Positions 28,201 to 37,068 of a DNA stretch of 64,000 bases are shown piece after piece. Numbering within the stretch: position 1 is the stretch's first letter; every line of letters begins with the position of its first letter. The notes under the pieces were generated by a model. That model had not been told where the DNA came from. It saw only the letters and a list, made by a program, of their open reading frames with translations, and ran no database searches. The position numbers were made by a program, and so were the translations under genes. This stretch comes from Chitinophagales bacterium (lineage in GTDB: Bacteria > Bacteroidota > Bacteroidia > Chitinophagales > CAIOSU01). The stretch covers positions 248,001-312,000 of the forward strand of contig BPHB01000001.1 of assembly GCA_026003335.1 (NCBI GenBank). Direction: 5' to 3'.

Positions 28201-29349
28201 ATGAAGTTTGACACGTTAGCCGTACATGCCGGCATGCATCCTGATCCTGTTACAGGAGCCATATTGCCTCCCATCTATCAAACAGCCACCTATGTGCTGG
28301 ATGCAGTTGGTCAGGGTAAAGGATACGATTACACCCGCTCCTCTAATCCCACCCGCAGTGTTTTAGAGAAGCATCTGGCTGCCCTGGAAGGTGGTCAATA
28401 TTGTGTGGCCTATGCCTCAGGTATGTCGGCTGTGGATGCTGTGCTGCGTCTGTTTAATCCGGGCGATCATATTATTTGCAGCGATGACGTGTACGGGGGC
28501 GTTTCGCGACTCTACAACCAGATATTGAGCCGCTATGGGTTGGAATTTACTTATGTAGACACCTCCTTTCCTGAACGGGTATCCAGCGCTGTTCGAAAAA
28601 ACACCCGTATGATCTGGGTGGAAACGCCCACTAACCCCATGCTGAAGATTACCGATCTGGCAGCCATATCCAAAATCGCAAAAAAGCACAACCTGTTTTT
28701 TACGGTGGACAATACTTTTGCTACGCCTTACCTACTGCGTCCCTTTGAATATGGAGCTGACATTATTGTACACAGCACCACCAAATATCTCAGCGGCCAT
28801 AATCAGATTATCGGAGGAGCCGTAATTGTGAATGATGCCAGGATGTATGAAGACCTGCGTTTCATCCAGAAAAGTGTGGGTGCGGTACCCAGCCCGTTTG
28901 ACTGCTGGCTTATTCTGCTGGGCGTCAAAACCTTGCCGTTGAGAATGCAACGTCATTGCTCCAATGCTATGCAGGTAGCCCGCTACCTGGAAGGTCATAA
29001 AAAAGTAAAGCAGGTCATTTATCCCGGGCTTAAAAGCCACCCCCGACACACCATCGCACGCAGGCAAATGAAAGGCTACAGCGGCATGATTACTTTTGAA
29101 CTGAAAGGCAGCATTCAGGCCGGTATTGACCTGATGAACAACGTACGCCTATGTGCTCTTGCGGAGAGTTTAGGAGCTGTGGAAACCATGATTACGCATC
29201 CGGCTTCCATGACCCATGCTTCTGTCCCCAAAGAGGATCGCGAAGCTCGTGGCCTTACCGATGGCATTGTGCGCTTGTCGGTGGGTATTGAGGACCCTGA
29301 AGATATCATTGCTGACCTGGAGCAGGCACTGAAGAAGGTAAAGGTATAA
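28201..29349 (+). CDS. Cystathionine gamma-synthase / gamma-lyase family PLP enzyme
   Basis: A 382-residue Cys/Met-metabolism PLP enzyme. Seen: FDTLAVHAGMHPDP, the YDYTRSSNPTRSVLE substrate loop, ASGMSAVDAVL (PLP phosphate site), WVETPTNPMLKITD, DNTFATPYLLRP and the Schiff-base lysine motif HSTTKYLSGHNQIIGG. The C-terminus has the typical ESLGAVETMITHPASMTHAS. MetB and MccB activities are not separable by eye; the sequence near the C-terminus (LTDGIVRLSVGIEDPEDI) fits both. Role: making cystathionine from cysteine, or releasing cysteine from cystathionine. Start at the ATG, not the upstream TTG. Confidence 0.92.
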   Translation: MKFDTLAVHAGMHPDPVTGAILPPIYQTATYVLDAVGQGKGYDYTRSSNPTRSVLEKHLAALEGGQYCVAYASGMSAVDAVLRLFNPGDHIICSDDVYGGVSRLYNQILSRYGLEFTYVDTSFPERVSSAVRKNTRMIWVETPTNPMLKITDLAAISKIAKKHNLFFTVDNTFATPYLLRPFEYGADIIVHSTTKYLSGHNQIIGGAVIVNDARMYEDLRFIQKSVGAVPSPFDCWLILLGVKTLPLRMQRHCSNAMQVARYLEGHKKVKQVIYPGLKSHPRHTIARRQMKGYSGMITFELKGSIQAGIDLMNNVRLCALAESLGAVETMITHPASMTHASVPKEDREARGLTDGIVRLSVGIEDPEDIIADLEQALKKVKV

Positions 29350-29394
29350 AATAAATACGTCCCGTATTTCCACAGAAATGCACCCCATTTCACA

Positions 29395-29422
29395 AAAATG
29401 CCTTACCGGATAACGGTAAGGC
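29395..29422 (-). terminator. Terminator overlapping the stop codon of the SprB-repeat gene
   Basis: On the minus strand GCCTTACCG, loop TTATC, CGGTAAGGC, then ATTTTTG: a perfect 9-bp stem. The right arm contains the gene's TAA stop, so the last codons (LTVIR) are part of the hairpin. Confidence 0.75.
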
Positions 29423-32400
29423 TGCCTTTCTTGTGTTCCTTCCAGTTGAGGGGTTCAATACCCTGCTCAAAGTCAGCATCCACGTTATAGACGTAAACGC
29501 CCGGATTGACCGGTTTGCCTCTGAAAGTCCCGTCCCATCCTACATTCGGATCACGGGTTTCAAAAATCTTTTCTCCCCAGCGGTCAAAGATGGTGAGTTT
29601 GAAATACGTGTAGCCCCATATGACGACATAGTAGGTGTCATTTATCCCGTCATTATTTGGAGAAAAGGCATTGGGAACATAAATACCCGTTCTTGGACGC
29701 GTCAAGGTATCCACAGCTATGATTACATAACCGGAGTCTATACATCCCTGCGAAGAAGTTACCGTCACCTGATACATTACACTGTTTTCAGGGGTGGCTA
29801 TCGGGTTCGGACAGTTGATGCATGTAAGCCCCTCCACCGGCGACCAACTGTAATTTACCAGTGTTACACCGGGGCTTGTGGTGGTATTGATGTTGACCGA
29901 CTCTCCGCGTAGAATACGCGTAGTATCAGGAGGAGTCACTACCAGGCCGATATCCGGATAAAATCCCAATTGGGTGTACACAATGCTGTCGCAACCTCCT
30001 GTAGCCGTTAATACCTCTCTAAACGAGCCGGGAGAAGCATAGCTATTGTTTCCGATACGGAACGTGTCACCATAACACAAGGTTGTGTCTAAACTAATGA
30101 CAAATGAATCCAGCAGAGCCAGCGTGGTCAATAGCACGCTATCGCAATTCTGATTGTTGGTAAAGGTGTCTGCATATACTCCGGCTTGGGTCTGCACTGC
30201 TCCGCCCACAAAAAAGCTGCTGCCCCGGCATATTTCTACTGTTCGGGAAGCAGTTATCAACGGGGGTTCAGTAAGGTTAACGCTTTCGGTTGCGGTGCAT
30301 CCGTCATTATCCGTAACTGTTACAGAATAACTACCCGCCATAACATTACGCAGGTTTTGTTGAGTGGAATTGTCACTCCACAGGTAATTATAGGGTGCCG
30401 TGCCACCGTTAACAGTGAGATCCGCCCCGGCAAAAGGCTTTCCGAAACAAGGCGAATGAAGAGCAGTAATGTTCAGCTCCATGGGAGCAGGCTCAGTGAT
30501 TACGGCAGTATCCGTTATCTCACAGAAATTGGAATCTGTCACTGTCACAATATAGCTGCCGGCAGCTAAACCGGTAACCAGAGCCGTAACAGGCCCGTGC
30601 TGCCATGCATACGTATATGGCGGAGTGCCTCCATGGGGAATCACTTCTGCTGAACCAGTGGGGTTGCCGCATGCGATATTGGTAATATCCAGCTCCAGAT
30701 AGAAAGAATCGGGTTCATCAATGACGATGGTATCTTCCAGGGCACAATTGTTAAAGTCATAAACACGGATATAGTAAGTGCCTCCGGCAAGTCCACTGCG
30801 GGAGAAGGATGTTTCCAAGGTATCATCATACCAATAAACTCCCAAGGGAGCAACTCCTCCTGAGGGAGTAACTGTAATAGTGCCGGATGTATGACCAAAG
30901 CACAGCAAGTCAAGATGGGTTTCGGTTACCGAGAGAGGTGGAGGTTGGTTGAGCGTGATACTGTCCACGGCAGTACATCCGGAAGCATCCGTTACCGTAA
31001 CCGTATAGGTACCTGCATAAAGAATACCGAGCGTGTCAATCAACGGCAATATCCCAAGAATATCAGTAGTTGAATTTGCGGGATCATTCCATTGATAGGT
31101 ATACGGTGGATTGCCACCTGTTGCAGTTACCTGAACCCATCCATCGTTGTTGCCATAACATCTGATTTCATACCCGTTGTAGTCATAGGCGAAGAGCGAA
31201 AGGCTTATTGGAGGGTATGTAACCAGCGTAACTGCATCTGTGAAAGTACAGTTATTCAAATCGGTAACAGTAACTGAATAGGTCCCTGCAGCTAATCCGC
31301 TAAGGTCCTCGCTAGTGGCACCGCCTGTCCACAGGTAAGTGTAAGGCGGTGTTCCTCCGGAAACTTCCAGGTCAATACTGCCCTGCCCGTTGTTACCGCA
31401 ATACGGATGCACTACATCCAACGTGTGCGACAGTGAATCTCTTTCATTCACCACCGTCTGCATAAAGGGAGTCTGACAGTTATTGGCATCAAAGATTCTT
31501 ATCTGATAGGTGCCAGGGCAAAGATTATTCACCGTAGCGGATGACCCTCCGGGCAAGGGCGCTCCGTTGAGGTCACGCCAGTCATAACTATAAGGTGGTG
31601 TTCCTCCGGACGGCACGGTTGTTACGCTCCCATCACAAAAACCATAGCAGGAAGGTAAAGCAGCCGACACTGACTGGCTCAGAGCCGATGGCTGTGTGAC
31701 TGTAACCGGAGGTAAGGTAACCGCACAACCGGTGTTATCCGTTATTTGAACCGTATAGGTGTCTGCGCACAAGCCGGTAATAATCCGGTTATTTCCTGAA
31801 CTTACCACATTGCTGCTGCCATCCGTCACCGTGAAGGTGTATGGTGCATTGCCTCCGTTGGCAGTGATGGAAATTACACCGGAGCAATCTCCGTTGCACC
31901 GAATGGGAGTAACTGTAGCTATTCCCGTTAAGTTATACCCTTGTACTGTAATGGTGTCTCTTAGCTGACATCCTTGCTGGTCGGTGACGACAAAAACATA
32001 ATCACCCGGGCAAAGGGAGGTCATAGTTAAGGTGTTCAGAAGCGGAGTACCGCTTATATCATACCACTGGGTTGTATAGGAAGGCGTTCCTCCGGATACG
32101 GCAGCTGTAACCTGACCATCACACTGACCATTGCAACTGATGCCTGTGGAGGAAAGATTCACGGAAAGCGGATTAGGAACGGCAATGGTTGTAGTGGCAA
32201 AGCCCACACATCCCAGTGCATTGGTAACCTGCACGGTATATTGTCCCGGACACAGGCCTGTAATGTTTTGATTTGAACCAATCACATTTCCTACGGCATC
32301 TTTCCATTGGAAGCTACAAGGCGGATTGTTACAGGTCACATTAGCCGTAGCCGACCCCGTGCAGGTGCCCGCACATACGACATTGGTGGGCGTAATGGTA

Positions 32401-34094
32401 ACATTGGGGCCACCCACATTGCCCACATTGACTGACAGCCATTTGCTGCAGGCGGGCTCAAGCTGGTCAGTAATCTGCACGACATAGGTCCCCGCGCACA
32501 AACCTGTAGCAGTAGCCCCCGTCTGTGGCGGGGAGGTATTCCAGGAAAATGTAAAGCCACCACCCAGTCCACCGGAAGGTATCACGGTGGCGCTTCCATT
32601 GCAGGAGCCGCAATTGGCCGCTACTACGTTAAATGTGCCGGTAATTTCAGGTGGCTCGGTGATTACAGCCACATCGGTGTACTGGCAGCCGTTGGCATCC
32701 GTAACGGTTACAGTGTAAGTGCCCGGGTAGAGGTTCGTATTGTTATTGGATGTATAACCGTTTGACCACAAAAAGTCGGTATAATAGGGATATACAATAG
32801 ACTGTGGCGTACCCCCGGTAAGCGATAAAATAGCCGAACCCGTATTCCAGCCATGACAGGTTATTTGTTCAATGGTCATGGTACCATTCCAAGCGGGTGG
32901 TTCATTGACTGTTACAGTGGCAGAACCGGTGCAGCCATTGGCATCCACGGTGGTGATGGTATAGGTACCTGCACATAAATTACTTACCGTGGTGGTAGTA
33001 TAACCGCCCGGTGTCCAGTTCAGGCTGTAGGGTGCAGTTCCACCTGTTGGTGATACGGTTACTACCCCGCTGCACTCTCCGGGGCAGAGGGCATGAGTAA
33101 CGTTGGCTGTATTGATGGCCACACAGTAAACTGTAGCAACGGTATCCAGAATATTGGTACACCCACGGGTGTTGGTAAGCTCAAGCTGCACGCTGTTGAT
33201 ATAGGGAGGACAATTCGTGAAAGTAAAAACGGGGTCTTCCACCGTACTTGTGGTGCCGCCTGCAAAGGTGTATTGAAAACTAGTAATGGAGTCATGTGGG
33301 GTAAAGTTGAATTGTGTGGGGTCACCTATGCATACTGCATTCATGGAAAAAGCGCTGAAGCTTTCATAGATATAAGGTTCGGTTTTGCCTAAAGCATTAG
33401 AGTGCTCTTCAGGAGGACAATTCACAAAAACGCGTTTTACAATAGTATCATATCCCGTATTGGGACAACAAAGGGTCTGGGCACTGATTATCAATTTCAC
33501 GTCATAGGCTCCACAGCTGTCAAAAACATGGGTAGGATTGGCTACGCCTGAAGAGGTATGACCATCTCCAAAGTCATAAAAGAAATTCTGATTAATCGTA
33601 CCGGGCATCAGGGACAGGTTGGTAAAGGTTGTAGGCTGCCCCAGGCACACCGTATCGGCCCGAAAGTTGGCTTCAAAAGTGGGAGGAGCTCCTACTGTAA
33701 TGGTCTGCGTTTTGGTACAACGGGCCGTACGGGTATATGCCCCGAAGAGTCCAAATATAGAGCCCTGGTCATCCTGATGACATTTACCTTCAATAACCAG
33801 TGTGGCCGTCCATGTGCCAGGGGGATAGGAATGGCAAGGAAGTGTGCTGTTCGGGCTAAAGGTGATAGGTGGAGAGCCATCTCCCCAGTTTATGGTCAAC
33901 CGGGTTACTTCATCGCAATCACTTATGAATAAGGCATTTCCATATCCTCCACATAGCTGATAGCACCCGCAGAAAGGCGCATAGGTCAATGTGAAACTAG
34001 AACCGGTGCACCCATTTGCAAACGCAAATTGAGATATACTTCCGGCAAGAACACCGGTAAGTATAAGTAAGCATCGGTTGAGCATGGTATGCAT
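29403..34094 (-). CDS. SprB-repeat, PKD-domain surface protein with T9SS type B signal
   Basis: A 1563-residue exported protein. A signal peptide (LILTGVLAGSISQFAFA) is followed by a Cys-rich head, two PKD-like domains (about 140-330, with FYDFGDGHTSSGVANPTHVF), then twelve repeats of about 75-80 residues (328-1255). Each repeat has a pattern like C.G.C.G......GG..PY...W......(L)C.GTY.V.VTD..GC. These match SprB repeats of gliding adhesins. The end (about 1472-1563) is a type B T9SS sorting domain: YVPNAFSPNNDGINDTYYV, FDRWGEKIFET, GWDGTFRGK, PGVYVYNV. Likely a long extracellular adhesin. An ATG nine bases downstream (MLNRCLL) is an equally plausible start. Confidence 0.92.
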   Translation of the reverse strand: MHTMLNRCLLILTGVLAGSISQFAFANGCTGSSFTLTYAPFCGCYQLCGGYGNALFISDCDEVTRLTINWGDGSPPITFSPNSTLPCHSYPPGTWTATLVIEGKCHQDDQGSIFGLFGAYTRTARCTKTQTITVGAPPTFEANFRADTVCLGQPTTFTNLSLMPGTINQNFFYDFGDGHTSSGVANPTHVFDSCGAYDVKLIISAQTLCCPNTGYDTIVKRVFVNCPPEEHSNALGKTEPYIYESFSAFSMNAVCIGDPTQFNFTPHDSITSFQYTFAGGTTSTVEDPVFTFTNCPPYINSVQLELTNTRGCTNILDTVATVYCVAINTANVTHALCPGECSGVVTVSPTGGTAPYSLNWTPGGYTTTTVSNLCAGTYTITTVDANGCTGSATVTVNEPPAWNGTMTIEQITCHGWNTGSAILSLTGGTPQSIVYPYYTDFLWSNGYTSNNNTNLYPGTYTVTVTDANGCQYTDVAVITEPPEITGTFNVVAANCGSCNGSATVIPSGGLGGGFTFSWNTSPPQTGATATGLCAGTYVVQITDQLEPACSKWLSVNVGNVGGPNVTITPTNVVCAGTCTGSATANVTCNNPPCSFQWKDAVGNVIGSNQNITGLCPGQYTVQVTNALGCVGFATTTIAVPNPLSVNLSSTGISCNGQCDGQVTAAVSGGTPSYTTQWYDISGTPLLNTLTMTSLCPGDYVFVVTDQQGCQLRDTITVQGYNLTGIATVTPIRCNGDCSGVISITANGGNAPYTFTVTDGSSNVVSSGNNRIITGLCADTYTVQITDNTGCAVTLPPVTVTQPSALSQSVSAALPSCYGFCDGSVTTVPSGGTPPYSYDWRDLNGAPLPGGSSATVNNLCPGTYQIRIFDANNCQTPFMQTVVNERDSLSHTLDVVHPYCGNNGQGSIDLEVSGGTPPYTYLWTGGATSEDLSGLAAGTYSVTVTDLNNCTFTDAVTLVTYPPISLSLFAYDYNGYEIRCYGNNDGWVQVTATGGNPPYTYQWNDPANSTTDILGILPLIDTLGILYAGTYTVTVTDASGCTAVDSITLNQPPPLSVTETHLDLLCFGHTSGTITVTPSGGVAPLGVYWYDDTLETSFSRSGLAGGTYYIRVYDFNNCALEDTIVIDEPDSFYLELDITNIACGNPTGSAEVIPHGGTPPYTYAWQHGPVTALVTGLAAGSYIVTVTDSNFCEITDTAVITEPAPMELNITALHSPCFGKPFAGADLTVNGGTAPYNYLWSDNSTQQNLRNVMAGSYSVTVTDNDGCTATESVNLTEPPLITASRTVEICRGSSFFVGGAVQTQAGVYADTFTNNQNCDSVLLTTLALLDSFVISLDTTLCYGDTFRIGNNSYASPGSFREVLTATGGCDSIVYTQLGFYPDIGLVVTPPDTTRILRGESVNINTTTSPGVTLVNYSWSPVEGLTCINCPNPIATPENSVMYQVTVTSSQGCIDSGYVIIAVDTLTRPRTGIYVPNAFSPNNDGINDTYYVVIWGYTYFKLTIFDRWGEKIFETRDPNVGWDGTFRGKPVNPGVYVYNVDADFEQGIEPLNWKEHKKGSLTVIR

Positions 34095-34125
34095 GTCAGA
34101 CTGAGTATATTATTCTTCCAATGGT

Positions 34126-35595
34126 TTACAAATTGCAAATATTTTTTTCTCTTAAGGTTCGGTTATAGGGCTTTAGTGTGCCTATTTCCGTGCGTTTGAT
34201 ATTCGCAGGCAGCTTACCTGGTTGCACCGGTTCCCACGTAGATTGCTCCACCCTTTTCATTGTAACAGCCATGTTTTTCACTGCGATGCTTTGCACCGTT
34301 TTTCCCAGGCAGCCTGCATCACCCTTGGCGATATCTGCCTTGAACAGAAGCACATCCAAACTTTCGGTCCCCATACCGGCTTCTCCTGTCATGATCACTT
34401 CATTGCCATATAGCACGGCTTTAGAGGCAAAATCTATATCTTCTGTACCATAGGTCTTTGCCCATTGGATGTTTCCGTTGTTGTCCGTCTTGATTAAAAG
34501 CACGTCCGTAAAATCTGCCCCGAAACTGCGCGTGTCGGCATAAAGAATAAAACCCTTATCCGGGGTTTGCAACACGTTGCCCGCAGATTCATTATCCGGG
34601 CCGCCATAGGTTTTTGCCCATTGCACTTTTCCGTTTTCATCCAGGCTAATAAGGAATAGGTCTGCATTGTTGGCATTGTCAGTAAAACAGTTGCCGGCAA
34701 CCAAAAAACCGCCTTCCCTTTTTTCAATTACTGATAGTCCCATCATAGCCACTAAAGATTGATATTCATGTACCCATAGGAGGCCGGCATTCGGATCAAC
34801 CTTTGCCGCCAGCATGTTTAGGGTTGCCCCTTTGTTTCCGGATGCACCTTCTTTGTCTTTCTCCGTATGTGTGTTGAGCCTGCCGATGTTGCCTGTAACA
34901 AGGAAGGCTCCATCGCGTGTTAAGGTCATGTCAGCACCCAGCAAACTGGCTTCCGGAACACTCAGTTTGCGGGACCAGAGTTTTTCTCCCTGCTGATTGA
35001 CCTTTAACATATAGAGAGCCTGCGGATTTCTTTGACTATAAAAAGCATCCGCAGCCGGAGATAGCTCCCGGGTCATACCCGCTATGATGAAGTTGCCATC
35101 TGGTGTGGGCTGTATGGAAAAGCCTTCGGTTTCGTTGCCTCCGTCATCATGAATCTTCTGCCATTGCAGGTTACCTTGCCGGTCTGTTTTCAGCAGAAGT
35201 AAAAACTCCCCTGCTACATTTTTGGGAAGATATTTCTCAGCTAGAATGAGAAAGCCGCTGTCAAGGGTAAGCACGATATCATTTATTACTTCGCGCTCGG
35301 GAGTTCCGAACAACTGAGCCCACCCCAGTTTACCCGTAGCATCTACATGCATCAGCAACAAATCAAATTCATCGGTCTGGTAATTGCTGGCATTGCCACC
35401 AATAAGCAGGCTGCCGTCCGCCAGAACTTTCACAACTGTGCCGGCCTCATAGAGTTCAGTGCCATATGCTTTCTGTAATGATTGGGCGTGCAAGGTGGCA
35501 GAAAAACAAACCACCATTATAATGCCCAGTATGCTTCCTCCAGCTAATGGTCTTGTGGAGCACACCTGAGTCCTTGATATAAACCTAAACCTCAT
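34126..35595 (-). CDS. Exported beta-propeller-like repeat protein
   Basis: 489 residues from the ATG at 35595 (MRFRFISRTQVCSTRP), chosen because a signal peptide (GSILGIIMVVCFSATLHAQ) begins there. A longer frame from 35679 would add 28 residues before it. The body holds about seven repeats of 50-60 residues of the form (D)LLLMHVDATGKLGWAQLFG....(E)..NDIV.T.D.GF.I.A, as in PQQ-like/YncE-like propellers. No T9SS domain is seen; the tail ends PYNRTLREKNICNL. It lies 31 bases after the SprB-repeat gene start in transcription order and may be cotranscribed with it. Function unknown. Confidence 0.8.
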   Translation of the reverse strand: MRFRFISRTQVCSTRPLAGGSILGIIMVVCFSATLHAQSLQKAYGTELYEAGTVVKVLADGSLLIGGNASNYQTDEFDLLLMHVDATGKLGWAQLFGTPEREVINDIVLTLDSGFLILAEKYLPKNVAGEFLLLLKTDRQGNLQWQKIHDDGGNETEGFSIQPTPDGNFIIAGMTRELSPAADAFYSQRNPQALYMLKVNQQGEKLWSRKLSVPEASLLGADMTLTRDGAFLVTGNIGRLNTHTEKDKEGASGNKGATLNMLAAKVDPNAGLLWVHEYQSLVAMMGLSVIEKREGGFLVAGNCFTDNANNADLFLISLDENGKVQWAKTYGGPDNESAGNVLQTPDKGFILYADTRSFGADFTDVLLIKTDNNGNIQWAKTYGTEDIDFASKAVLYGNEVIMTGEAGMGTESLDVLLFKADIAKGDAGCLGKTVQSIAVKNMAVTMKRVEQSTWEPVQPGKLPANIKRTEIGTLKPYNRTLREKNICNL

Positions 35596-35983
35596 AAGTA
35601 AGAAAGAGATAGAATTTTGGACGCTGAAGGTAATATTTTTCGTAAATATAGCTTTTTGCATAGAAAAATTTATCCACAAGAATATCCACGAATCTTCTCA
35701 TTTGCAAATGAAATACAGATTTATCGGTCATGCTGAAATGGTTCTCAACATAAGGGCCCGAAATATTGTTGGTGCGCTCATGTCGGCCACAGGGTTTGTT
35801 TTGCAAACCATGTTATTTAGTTCGGAAGACAGATACAGGTATTGGCACGGAGTATATCAAATAATGCAAAAGAAATATGATTACCAATTTTAGATCACCA
35901 GCATTAGCCCCTTTATGCAGCGCAGATGTAAGTTAAGTGTGTCATGAAAACAATTTATTTCTACTTTTGGCAAAAAATATCCT
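35596..35983. other. Divergent intergenic region with palindromes and a DnaA-box match
   Basis: No convincing gene. It holds a perfect TTATCCACA 9-mer (35670-35678), the 14-bp palindrome TCATTTGCAAATGA (35698-35711) and a hairpin GGTTTG/CAAACC around 35792-35808. A single 9-mer match is expected about once in two windows of this size by chance. Small open frames here lack codon support. Confidence 0.4.
35962..35969 (+). promoter_or_regulatory. Candidate -7 element of the downstream T9SS protein gene
   Basis: TACTTTTG matches TAnnTTTG and ends 14 bases before the ATG at 35984. No matching -33 TTG is seen. Confidence 0.4.
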
Positions 35984-37063
35984 ATGCAAAAGATATACAG
36001 TGTTTTATTTGCAACGCTCTCCATGATGTTGCTTACCGCTACTGCTGAAAGCCAGACTTGCCGGATTATTCGCAGTGATTCTACCAGCGGTTCGGGGGCC
36101 GGCAGTTATACTGATTATCTGTACACTACGGGCACTCAGTTTGCGCTTGCTTCGCATGTGTCGTCTATGGGGGTAACCACTTCCCAGGATATTGCCTATT
36201 ACAACGGCTCCGGTAATCTGGAGCAGATACAAACTTTTTCCACTACCGGTACGCCTACATTGTTGCAAACCATCCGGTATTTTTATCCTGCTGCTCCAGC
36301 GCCCCAGCGTGTAACCCGCATTTCCGTATGGGGCAATGATGCGGGAGGTTTCTTTCGTACATCGCATGATATCTCTTATGATGCCAATGGAAAAGTACAG
36401 TCCATTACGTTAATACCTGACAGTCTGCAGGGTAATCCCAAAGGTTTTGACGCCACCCTGAGCAATATAACCTGGCAAAACGGAAATATCTCTTCTATGA
36501 ATCTGGAGATTGGTGGCATTACCATAGCGCTGGAACTATCATTTGATGATAAGAATAACATTTACAGGAAACTGTTGAATAACGAAGATGCCCTTAGGTT
36601 TTTACTTGAGCAGACTCAAAACAATATCCTGACCATTCGCACCAGAGATAGCGTATCTATCGGTGGGCAAACCATTCCCGCTAATACTGCATTGTTTCAG
36701 CGCAGCTATACGTATAATGCCAACAATGATGTGATAACTATGACAGAGAGCCCCACATTTTTTGTGACTAATTCCTACACGGTAAGCTTTACCTATGATT
36801 GCCAGACAGGTATTGACAGGGTCAACTCTGCCGGGCTGCAAATCTATCCCAATCCGGTTGCCGGGCAGGTGTATATAAAAGGCACTACGGCCGGTGCACA
36901 ACTGCTTATTTATGACACGCAGGGTGCCGAGGTGTTCAAAACCCTTTTGTCAGCAGATGAAAGCGCAATAGATGTCCGTACTTTGAGGCAGGGTCTTTAT
37001 TTTGTTGAGGTGGTGAGTCCGAAAGCTGTACAGCACTGCACTTTTATAAAACGAAGTTATTAA
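35984..37063 (+). CDS. T9SS type A sorted protein of unknown function
   Basis: 359 residues. Signal peptide MQKIYSVLFATLSMMLLTATAESQ; a beta-rich body with YDANGKVQSI, YDCQTGI and YNANNDVITM, resembling the YD-like strands of Bacteroidota exported proteins; and a C-terminal type A sorting domain from about residue 285: LQIYPNPVAGQVYIKG, IYDTQGAEVFKT, LRQGLYFVEVV. The chain is therefore sent through the outer membrane by T9SS and cleaved or attached at the surface. No enzymatic motif. It meets the mltF-like gene tail to tail with five bases between. Confidence 0.85.
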   Translation: MQKIYSVLFATLSMMLLTATAESQTCRIIRSDSTSGSGAGSYTDYLYTTGTQFALASHVSSMGVTTSQDIAYYNGSGNLEQIQTFSTTGTPTLLQTIRYFYPAAPAPQRVTRISVWGNDAGGFFRTSHDISYDANGKVQSITLIPDSLQGNPKGFDATLSNITWQNGNISSMNLEIGGITIALELSFDDKNNIYRKLLNNEDALRFLLEQTQNNILTIRTRDSVSIGGQTIPANTALFQRSYTYNANNDVITMTESPTFFVTNSYTVSFTYDCQTGIDRVNSAGLQIYPNPVAGQVYIKGTTAGAQLLIYDTQGAEVFKTLLSADESAIDVRTLRQGLYFVEVVSPKAVQHCTFIKRSY

Positions 37064-37068
37064 GCCGC

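Noticed and set aside
35702-35893. Small open frame in the 35.6-36.0 kb gap
   Set aside because: No domain or promoter; it runs through the palindromes of the gap and has no support as a gene.
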